DNA of 64,000 nt from Parapedobacter sp. SGR-10 (GTDB lineage Bacteria; Bacteroidota; Bacteroidia; Sphingobacteriales; Sphingobacteriaceae), in NCBI RefSeq assembly GCF_011030405.1, contig NZ_JAAJTJ010000005.1:1-64000 (forward strand), in the 5' to 3' direction. A model generated the notes under the pieces. That model had not been told where the DNA came from and made no database searches. It saw only the letters and a list, made by a program, of their open reading frames with translations. The position numbers were made by a program, and so were the translations under genes. Shown here piece by piece: positions 34,951-41,511 of this stretch; the stretch's first letter is position 1; every line of letters starts with the position of its first letter.

Positions 34951-35949
34951 ATGGCTCAAGGTTCCAATTTTGTCGATTATGTAAAGGTGTGTTGCCGCTC
35001 AGGACATGGTGGAGCAGGATCTGCACATTTGCACCGGGACAAGTTTACGGCAAAAGGTGGGCCCGATGGTGGCGATGGTGGCCGTGGAGGGCATATTATC
35101 CTCAAAGGTTCCTCACAGCATTGGACTTTGCTCCATTTAAAGTACCGCAAGCATATCATTGCTGAAGCCGGCCAACCCGGTGGTTCGGCCTTGCGCTCCG
35201 GTGCCAATGGGAAAGACGAGATCCTGGAAGTACCGCTTGGTACGGTGGCCAAGGATGCCGAAACAGGGGAGGTGCTGTTTGAGATTACCGAAGACGGCGA
35301 GACAAAAGTACTTACACCCGGAGGAAGAGGAGGCTTGGGCAATTGGCATTTTAAATCGCCTACGCAGCAGACACCCCGTTTTGCACAGCCCGGTATGCCC
35401 GGTAAGGAAGAGTGGATCATCCTTGAACTCAAAGTATTGGCCGATGTAGGATTGGTCGGTTTTCCGAATGCGGGCAAATCTACCTTATTATCCGTTGTGT
35501 CGGCAGCCAAGCCCGAGATTGCCAACTATCCGTTTACGACATTAGTGCCCAATCTAGGGATCGTAGCCTATCGGGACAACAAGTCCTTTGTCATGGCCGA
35601 TATCCCTGGTATCATCGAAGGAGCTTCACAAGGCAAAGGCTTGGGTATTCGTTTCCTGCGTCATATTGAGCGCAATTCGGTCTTGCTTTTTATGGTGCCG
35701 GCAGATACGGATAGGACAATAGAGGAGGAGTACAATATCCTGTTGAATGAACTGGCCACGTATAATTCGGAATTGTTGGATAAACCACGCCTGCTGGCTG
35801 TGACCAAATCCGACATGCTGGACGAGGAACTGGAAGAAGAAATGAGAGCCCAGCTCCCTGCCGGCATTCCTTCGATTTTTATCTCTTCCGTTGCTGGTAA
35901 GAATATTACCCAATTGAAGGATATGTTGTGGAAAGCGATTAATGAATAG
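34951..35949 (+). CDS. obgE: GTPase ObgE/CgtA
   Basis: Ribosome-assembly GTPase of 332 residues. The glycine-rich Obg fold covers about 1-160 ([48 protein letters not shown]), followed by the G domain with G1 [12 protein letters not shown]2/G3 TTLVPNLG and [11 protein letters not shown], and G4 TKSD. The variable C-terminal OCT domain is absent, as is usual in Bacteroidota. It needs GTP and acts in 50S maturation and stress response. A strong terminator follows. Confidence 0.97.
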   Translation: MAQGSNFVDYVKVCCRSGHGGAGSAHLHRDKFTAKGGPDGGDGGRGGHIILKGSSQHWTLLHLKYRKHIIAEAGQPGGSALRSGANGKDEILEVPLGTVAKDAETGEVLFEITEDGETKVLTPGGRGGLGNWHFKSPTQQTPRFAQPGMPGKEEWIILELKVLADVGLVGFPNAGKSTLLSVVSAAKPEIANYPFTTLVPNLGIVAYRDNKSFVMADIPGIIEGASQGKGLGIRFLRHIERNSVLLFMVPADTDRTIEEEYNILLNELATYNSELLDKPRLLAVTKSDMLDEELEEEMRAQLPAGIPSIFISSVAGKNITQLKDMLWKAINE

Positions 35950-35967
35950 GAGTTATAGAGAATATAA

Positions 35968-36006
35968 GAAAAAGCCTGTCCGTCAATTGATAGACAGGCT
36001 TTTTTG
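35968..36006 (+). terminator. Terminator after obgE
   Basis: AAAAGCCTGTC pairs with GACAGGCTTTT across a 12-base loop, followed by T residues. It opens a 906-base stretch without a gene (35950-36855) that holds this terminator, an inverted-repeat element and a tandem repeat. Confidence 0.9.
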
Positions 36007-36037
36007 TTGAGAAAATGGAGTAAAAAAACACCTAATA

Positions 36038-36387
36038 TTGCTACGTAACATGGATACAGACTCATCCTACTTTGCAAGAAAACGATTGTAATTTATATCA
36101 AACGCGGTATTCTGGCTGACGATCTCAATGACGTTTGCAACAGATGAACGGATCTTTTTGGGGTCGTTATGGTGATTTATCAGTATCTTCTTTGCTTTTT
36201 TGACAAACTTTGCCTACTTATTTAAAAACAACCTCAGATTCTACAAAGAAACAGTGTTGTTCAACAGGATCTTAAGATACTTCCCTTTGAAGAACTGTCG
36301 ACTCTATTGTATTGCAAATATCTTTAAAAGAAACGTATATGTTTTTTTGTTAAATAACTGTTTCTTTTAGCGCATGTTACGTAGCAA
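36038..36387. repeat. 350-bp element with perfect 15-bp inverted ends
   Basis: TTGCTACGTAACATG at 36038-36052 and its exact reverse complement at 36373-36387 bound a gene-free AT-rich interior, which has a second nested pair (AAGAAACAGT near 36247, ACTGTTTCTT near 36358). This size and layout suit a miniature inverted-repeat transposable element, or a recombination unit. No target duplication is evident. Confidence 0.6.
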
Positions 36388-36455
36388 GAGTGACAAGTAA
36401 ACTATATCTACTTTCATGTATGAACAGTTCCCTAATCTGTTTGCGCGATTCTCCT

Positions 36456-36707
36456 ACAAGTTGTTTGAGTTTGGCTATAAGTAAGAACAGTTCTTAAACA
36501 AGTTATCCAGGTTTGGGTATAATTAAGCGCTGTTCTTAAACAAGTTGTTTGAGTCCAGGTCTACGTAAGCACTCTTCCTAAACAAGTTCCATGAGCCTGA
36601 ATACAGGTAAGAGCAGTTTGAGGACAAGTCATGTACGTCTAGATAAAAGCAACGTCACTTTTTGAGCAAGTTCTGCAAGCTTGGTCACAATGTACTTCTT
36701 ACAGCTA
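36456..36707. repeat. Degenerate tandem repeat, six units of 42 bp
   Basis: Units start at 36456, 36498, 36540, 36582, 36624 and 36666, each beginning ACAAGT or a one-base variant, and units 1-3 end TTCTTAA or TTCCTAA. A 21-base half-period is suggested within units. The first three units carry in-phase TAA codons, and the reverse strand is also interrupted, so the array is not coding now. Confidence 0.7.
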
Positions 36708-36855
36708 GACTGTATAGGTTGAAAACAGGGAAAATATGAAAAGGCTATAGGAATTTCTCGAAAAAATCTTATCTTTAAATGCATTCATAGGGGGCCAATC
36801 CCTCAGTCATTGTGATATAAACTAATTGATAAACTTCCAAAAATCACCTTACGAT

Positions 36856-37485
36856 ATGAAGTACATCCGGGCCAAAGCAAATTTCTATCGGTACGCTGAT
36901 GAAAAGCTCGTTGTTACGGCAGCTCATATTCTGGATCGAATGGAAAATTCTTCATTATTTGTTGATCCCATCCCATCTCTCGCCGAAGTGAAAGAAGCCT
37001 ATACCGACTATTTCGAGAAAGTAATCGAAGCGAAAAACAAAAGCCGCTTATCAGCTGCTTATAAGCGGGAGAGCAAGCGCAGATTGTCTGATCTGTTGCA
37101 AAATCTTGCTTTCTATGTCAATATGGTTTGTGACGGGGATTTGGCACAACTGCTGAGCTCAGGTTTTCCGGTATTGACAGGAAAGCGTAAGGGACAGTCG
37201 CCTGATACACCTGCCGATCCGTATCTGTGCGATGGACGCAGGAGCGGCGAAGTAGGGTTTGGCTTTAAACCGGTAGGGAGGGATATGTTTTATGAGTATT
37301 GCTTTGCTATGGGAGTGAATGATTCCGGAGAGCCAATTTGGGGTGAGATCCATGTCAATACGAAATCATTTCGGTCATATATGCCCGGTTTTACGCCCGG
37401 GCAATATATCTATTTTCGAGTAAGAGCTAGAAATAAGCATGGCCACAGCCGATGGACGAATCCTATCCGATTTTTGGTGAGGTGA
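36856..37485 (+). CDS. Conserved protein with C-terminal fibronectin-III-like strand block
   Basis: Protein of 209 residues with no signal peptide. The first 100 residues are helical (MKYIRAKANFYRYADEKLVV, PSLAEVKEAYTDYFEKVIEA, YKRESKRRLSDLLQNLAFYV); the second half ends in a fibronectin type III-like pattern (GQYIYFRVRARNKHGHSRWTN, then PIRFLVR). It resembles a group of Bacteroidota proteins of unknown function. ATG 36856 suits the family-like start; an in-frame TTG lies ten codons upstream. Its last bases sit at the boundary of the truncated IS21 element, so the natural stop may have been altered, though the end reads as a finished strand. Confidence 0.72.
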   Translation: MKYIRAKANFYRYADEKLVVTAAHILDRMENSSLFVDPIPSLAEVKEAYTDYFEKVIEAKNKSRLSAAYKRESKRRLSDLLQNLAFYVNMVCDGDLAQLLSSGFPVLTGKRKGQSPDTPADPYLCDGRRSGEVGFGFKPVGRDMFYEYCFAMGVNDSGEPIWGEIHVNTKSFRSYMPGFTPGQYIYFRVRARNKHGHSRWTNPIRFLVR

Positions 37486-38825
37486 TCTCCCCCGCTTATC
37501 TCCAGGAGAAGTTTGATGACCTCAAACCGCTTATACCTTACCTGGAAAAGGAACTGGGTCGCAAGTACGTCACCCGTAAACTGCTCTGGGAGGAATACCG
37601 GGGGGCGCATCCCGGTGGATACGGCTATTCCCAGTTTTGCCACCACCTGAACCAATTGTCAGTTGCCCGCAAGGGCGGCGCTGTCTTTACGCATGACCCG
37701 GCACACCGTCTCCAGGTTGACTTTGTAGGCGACACACCGGGATATATCGACAGGGACAGCGGCGAACTTGTCAAGGTCCAGGTATTCGTTGCCGTATTGC
37801 CGTACTCCAATTATTCTTACGCTCTTGCTGTCCCGACCCAAGGGACCGATGACTTTCTGTATGCGCTGGGCAAGTGTCTTGAACACCTTGGTGGCGTTCC
37901 CCAGGTCCTTGTCCCGGACAATCTAAAGGCGGCCGTTATCAAATCAGACAGGTATGAGCCTGTACTGAACAAGGTGATGGAAGACTTTGCAGAACATTAT
38001 GGTCTGGTGGTACTGCCCGCAAGGCCGAGGAAGCCTAAAGACAAACCAAGCGTGGAGAACACGGTAAAGCTGGTTTATCAGCGCGTGTTTGCCAAACTGC
38101 GCAATCAATTGTTCTTCTCGATCACCGATCTCAATGCAGCCATCATGGACAAGGTCAGGGAACATAACCAGACGCGTATGCAGCGTGAACCCGTCAGCCG
38201 TCAGGAACGCTTTCTGGCGGATGAAAAGCATTTGCTCAAAGCGCTGCCGCCGGCCCTCTTTGAAAAACGGTATTACGCAGAGCTGGTCGTCGCCTCCAAC
38301 AACTGTGTGCTGCTGGGACAGGATAACAGGCACTATTCGGTACCCTCCCAATATATCGGCAAAAAAACACAGGTCATCTATACGCGGACATTGGTCAGCA
38401 TCTACTGCGAAGGCAAGCAGATCGCCGCCCATCCACGCGAAAAGGGCTCGGGATACACTACGAAGTTGGAGCACTTTGCCTCCAACAACGGGCACCAAAT
38501 GAGGCGAAGTCCCGATTATTACATCGGCATGGCCGCCCAGCGGTCCACTGGCCTCACCCGGTTGATCAAGCGGATCTTCGAGATGGAAAAGACGCCTGAA
38601 CTGGCTTTCAGGACCTGCGATGGGCTGCTCAGCCTGCAGCGCAAGACCCAGCCGGATGTCTTTGAGGAGGCCTGTGAAATTGCGTACAGCAATGACCTGC
38701 TGAGCTACAAACGGTTAAGCGGCATCATACGGCAATGTGCCCTTGCCAAGGCGCAACAGGTAGCCGGACAGACAACATTGCTGCCGATGCACGAAAACAT
38801 CCGGGGCAAGGACTATTACAATTAA
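37452..38825 (+). pseudogene. istA: IS21-family transposase IstA, 5'-truncated
   Basis: The frame of 457 residues carries the rve/DDE integrase core of IstA: HRLQVDFVGDTPG (first Asp), LVPDNLKAAVIKSD (second Asp), KDKPSVENTVKLVYQRV (Glu), and the C-terminal region HYSVPSQYIGKKTQVIYT. The usual N-terminal helix-turn-helix part, about 60-80 residues, is missing: the reading frame opens inside the preceding gene, and recognisable IstA sequence begins only near 37480 (VISPAYLQEKFDDLKPLIPY). The left end of the element is therefore gone and transposition in cis is not expected. istB follows after 25 bases. Confidence 0.88.
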
Positions 38826-39658
38826 TTACATCAATAAATCAACTAAAAAAATGGAAGAACAAAAATCAAAGCTACAGGCCTTACGGCTATCGGGCATGGC
38901 CGGATGCCTCCAGGCACTTTATGAGACCCGAAAAATACATGAGCTGTCACTGGTCGATGGCCTACAGATGCTGATACAGGCCGAAAGCGACGTCAGATGG
39001 AACAACCGCTATAGCAGATTGCTGAAAAACGCAAACTTCCGCTACACCGCTGCCCTTGAGCAGATCGATGCCACAGCGCAGCGCGGCATTGACCCGGGCA
39101 TGCTCAGTGCGCTCGCCGTTGGCAACTATATCAAAAACGGAGAATCGATCCTGATCACAGGTGCTACGGGCGTGGGTAAATCCATGCTCGCAACAGCCCT
39201 GGGGCATCAGGCGTGCCGACAGGGGTATTCTGTGATGTACTATAACACCCAAAAACTACTGCCCGCATTAAAAATTGCCAGACTGGAAGGGGTACTGATA
39301 AAAAGATTGGAAAAGATCGCTAAAGCGGATCTACTCATTCTCGATGACTTCGGGCTAACTACGCTGGACGGTCAGCAACAGAATGATATCATGGAAATAA
39401 TTGAGGACCGGCATGCCCGAAAATCAACCATTATAGTGAGCCAGTTACCCGTAGCCGCATGGTTCGATATCTTCCCTGAGCAGACAATCGCCGATGCCAT
39501 ACTCGACAGAATTGTACATACGGCACACAGGTTTACTATAAAGGGAGAAAGCTTACGTAAAAAACGGTAACTTTGTCATGCTAAACAAAAAAGCACAGCA
39601 CTAAAACTGGGTGCATATGCCCGGAAACCCTGGGTGCATATCAACGGAATATACAGCA
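37480..39658 (+). mobile_element. IS21-family insertion sequence, left end deleted
   Basis: The element consists of truncated istA, intact istB and a right end with two copies of CTGGGTGCATAT (39607-39618 and 39630-39641, 23 bases apart), the multiple terminal repeats typical of IS21 relatives. It is taken to end in CA at about 39658. No matching copies exist on the left, where the element abuts the stop region of the fibronectin-like gene. Base composition (many GCC/CTG codons) is richer in G+C than neighbouring genes, which fits an acquired element. Confidence 0.75.
38851..39570 (+). CDS. istB: IS21-family ATPase IstB
   Basis: AAA+ helper ATPase of 239 residues, complete. Walker A is GATGVGKSM, Walker B LLILDDFGLTTLD, and the sensor/arginine region is ATIIVSQLP-like STIIVSQLPVAAWFDIFPEQ followed by ADAILDRIVHTAHRF, a strong IstB signature. 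It would normally regulate IstA oligomerisation and target choice. Because IstA is truncated, IstB can only serve other copies of the element, if any exist in the genome. Confidence 0.95.
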   Translation: MEEQKSKLQALRLSGMAGCLQALYETRKIHELSLVDGLQMLIQAESDVRWNNRYSRLLKNANFRYTAALEQIDATAQRGIDPGMLSALAVGNYIKNGESILITGATGVGKSMLATALGHQACRQGYSVMYYNTQKLLPALKIARLEGVLIKRLEKIAKADLLILDDFGLTTLDGQQQNDIMEIIEDRHARKSTIIVSQLPVAAWFDIFPEQTIADAILDRIVHTAHRFTIKGESLRKKR

Positions 39659-39709
39659 TACGATAAGTTATGTGCGAAGGGTTTACAATATACAGTGAAT
39701 AACTATTAA
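39659..39709 (+). pseudogene. Possible C-terminal remnant of a HigB-type toxin
   Basis: Directly after the presumed right end of the IS element, 16 codons read YDKLCAKGLQYTVNNY and stop, ten bases before the HigA ATG. The YDK beginning resembles the H-x-E-Y-D-K end of HigB/RelE-type toxins, whose gene normally precedes higA at this spacing. The rest of the toxin gene would have been lost with the left end of the IS. The match is short, so this remains an inference. Confidence 0.45.
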
Positions 39710-39719
39710 AAAATAGAAC

Positions 39720-40163
39720 ATGGCTACTTTACAATATAGCGTCATAAAAGATAAGGTGCAATACGATTCCTATTGCAAAAAGTTGGAAGCATTGTTGGAT
39801 GGGGATTCTGTAGATACAGAAGAGGTAGAATTATTAACATTATTGATAGAACATTATGATGCTTTGAACAGCAATTTTAATGAAATGGACCCAATTGAAT
39901 TGTTGAAGTCACTTATGAAAGATCATGGATTAAAATCCAAGGATCTGGCTATTTCTCTGGAAGTCAGTAAAGGGTGTATTTCTGATATTCTAAATTATAA
40001 AAAGGGACTTTCTAAAGAGGTAATCCGTAAGCTGGCTAATCGTTTTGCTATTTCTCAAGAAGCATTCAACCGGCCGTACAAACTCCATGTACCAGAGAAT
40101 AAATACTTCAGAAATGCCGGTGTAATGAATTTTCCCAAGGAAATTCAACCGACATTTTGTTGA
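39720..40163 (+). CDS. higA: HigA-type antitoxin / HTH (XRE) transcriptional regulator
   Basis: Protein of 147 residues. The N-terminal dimer helix region (VKYDSYCKKLEALL-like VQYDSYCKKLEALLDG, EEVELLTLLIEHYDALN) and the C-terminal XRE helix-turn-helix (DPIELLKSLMKDHGLKSKDL, EVSKGCISDILNYKKGLSKE, ANRFAISQEAFNRPYKL) match the HigA antitoxin family, which represses its own operon and neutralises a HigB toxin. No intact toxin gene is upstream: the IS21 remnant is there instead. It is thus an apparent orphan antitoxin. Confidence 0.9.
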   Translation: MATLQYSVIKDKVQYDSYCKKLEALLDGDSVDTEEVELLTLLIEHYDALNSNFNEMDPIELLKSLMKDHGLKSKDLAISLEVSKGCISDILNYKKGLSKEVIRKLANRFAISQEAFNRPYKLHVPENKYFRNAGVMNFPKEIQPTFC

Positions 40164-40300
40164 TGTCCGTAATTTCTTTAAGTCATCTTGTTTTGAGAAT
40201 TTGCTTTTAAAAGTTTTCCACATTTCTTTTTTGTAACAAAACATAAAAGAGAATCAGGCAAAAAAGCGTTTTATAGGATACTGAAAAATGGCATAAAGCC

Positions 40301-40334
40301 AAAAAATCCAAGCAAATATGGCTTGGATTTTTTA
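40301..40334. terminator. Strong bidirectional stem-loop between higA and the CRISPR array
   Basis: AAAAAATCCAAGC (40301-40313) and GCTTGGATTTTTT (40321-40333) pair perfectly over 13 bases, with A and T tracts on both sides, so it can end transcription from either direction. Confidence 0.85.
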
Positions 40335-40571
40335 GTTCTAATTTTCTTTGTAATCTATTGATTTACAGAATTTTGATTTATGATACGTTGTTGTAAATAT
40401 CAGTAAATCAAAGAAAGAAAGCAATTCACAACTCTAGTTGGTCGTATAGTTGTTTTTGAAGAGTTGTTGTAAATATCAGTAAATCAAAGAAAGAAAGCAA
40501 TTCACAACCATATATAAGGTCACGGATACCGTCGATGAGTTGTTGTAAATATCAGTAAATCAAAGAAAGAA

Positions 40572-40623
40572 CCGAACGCAGTGAGCTCATGAGTACCATT
40601 AAAGACAGACAAATTACGAATAA
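40572..40623 (+). repeat. 52-bp insertion in CRISPR repeat 3
   Basis: Starts CCGAACGCAGTGAGCTCATG and ends AATTACGAATAA. It splits the repeat between AGAAAGAA and AGCAATT. Identical copy at 40699-40750; related sequences at 40809 onward and 27860-27912. Confidence 0.85.
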
Positions 40624-40698
40624 AGCAATTCACAACACATGGATGGCAACGGGCGGTAAATCAAAGTTGTTGTAAATATCAGTAAATCAAAGAAAGAA

Positions 40699-40750
40699 CC
40701 GAACGCAGTGAGCTCATGAGTACCATTAAAGACAGACAAATTACGAATAA
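40699..40750 (+). repeat. 52-bp insertion in CRISPR repeat 4
   Basis: Identical in sequence and position within the repeat to the copy at 40572-40623. Confidence 0.85.
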
Positions 40751-40932
40751 AGCAATTCACAACCTCCGGTCTGCCATGTTACCTAACGCATCGAAATCAA
40801 AGAAAGAACCGAACATAGTGAGCCCATGAACTTAGCGAAGCGATCTCATTCATTCTATAAAAACAAACACGAATAATTATTCACAACAAACAATTTTTGC
40901 CGCGCGGTGTTGTACACTAGGAAAGGAATGCT

Positions 40933-41358
40933 ATGAAAAATAAAATACTAACCGGATGTGCCTCTCTGCTTTGGATTCTGTATGCGTGTCAATCGGGGTC
41001 GAGAGGTGATAAAGCGCAAGACCATACACTTGATACGACTGCACAACAACTATCCACTGTAGCCAACGAACCTTTGCGCTTTCATCTCGTTAAGGTCGCA
41101 GGAGAAAGGGATACGATCTCTTTCGAAATAGAACAGCCATCGTTGGTCACAGCCACTCTTTCCACACCTTCCGACACGGGTAATATCCGTATCAACCAGA
41201 TCATTATGCCCGATGGTACGATGGACGGCCCTTTTGGCAAGACTTACAAGGATAGCTTATATATACCGGGCACTTATCAGTTGATTATCGCCGAAAGTCT
41301 CATGCAAGGCGATACCTATGGAGGAGGATACGATGTGGAGATTGAGATAAGGAAGTAA
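40933..41358 (+). CDS. Small lipoprotein, function unknown
   Basis: Protein of 141 residues with a lipobox LYAC (Cys at 19). The mature part is Ser/Thr/Asp-rich at first (GSRGDKAQDHTLDTTAQQLS) and then beta-rich (LRFHLVKVAGERDTISFEI, LVTATLSTPSDTGNIRINQI, GTYQLIIAESLMQGDTYGGG). No family is recognised; the strand pattern resembles small periplasmic beta-sandwich lipoproteins that hold a pendant domain at the membrane. It lies 45 bases after the CRISPR array. Confidence 0.75.
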   Translation: MKNKILTGCASLLWILYACQSGSRGDKAQDHTLDTTAQQLSTVANEPLRFHLVKVAGERDTISFEIEQPSLVTATLSTPSDTGNIRINQIIMPDGTMDGPFGKTYKDSLYIPGTYQLIIAESLMQGDTYGGGYDVEIEIRK

Positions 41359-41511
41359 TCTGTCCCTATTTACATATCAAGGCTATCCGTTTGGGTAGCA
41401 AAAACAATCTTCTGTATCTGTGGGGTCATCAGCATATTTCTCATGTTGTGATGACTTCCCCTAAACATATCCCATACAGCTTTGTTGTATATATAGACCA
41501 TTGCATCAAGC

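Larger units (their letters stand above)
40387..40887. CRISPR. CRISPR array with four spacers and insertion-bearing repeats, no cas genes nearby
   Basis: The 46-base repeat begins GTTGTTGTAAATATCAG and ends GCAATTCACAAC (plus strand). Read on the minus strand it starts GTTGTGAATTGCTTTC, closely like type II-C (Cas9) repeats of Bacteroidota. Repeats: 40387-40432 and 40463-40508 intact; 40539-40636 and 40666-40763 are 98 bases because the same 52-base sequence is inserted after repeat base 33; 40794-40887 is a degenerate last repeat with a related, longer insertion and no first 18 bases. Spacers: 40433-40462, 40509-40538, 40637-40665, 40764-40793 (30, 30, 29, 30 bases). The degenerate end at the right suggests the trailer lies there. 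No cas gene is in the window. Confidence 0.9.

Noticed and set aside
36414-36707. 42-bp repeats read as a repetitive protein
   Set aside because: In-phase TAA codons end units 1-3 in the best plus frame, and the minus strand has a TAG in the third unit.
39990-40244. Open frame on the minus strand overlapping higA
   Set aside because: Antisense to the helix-turn-helix part of a sound HigA gene; no own features.
40164-40386. tracrRNA gene next to the CRISPR array
   Set aside because: No stretch contains the anti-repeat that would pair with GTTGTGAATTGCTTTC; only a same-sense degenerate copy of the repeat core was found.
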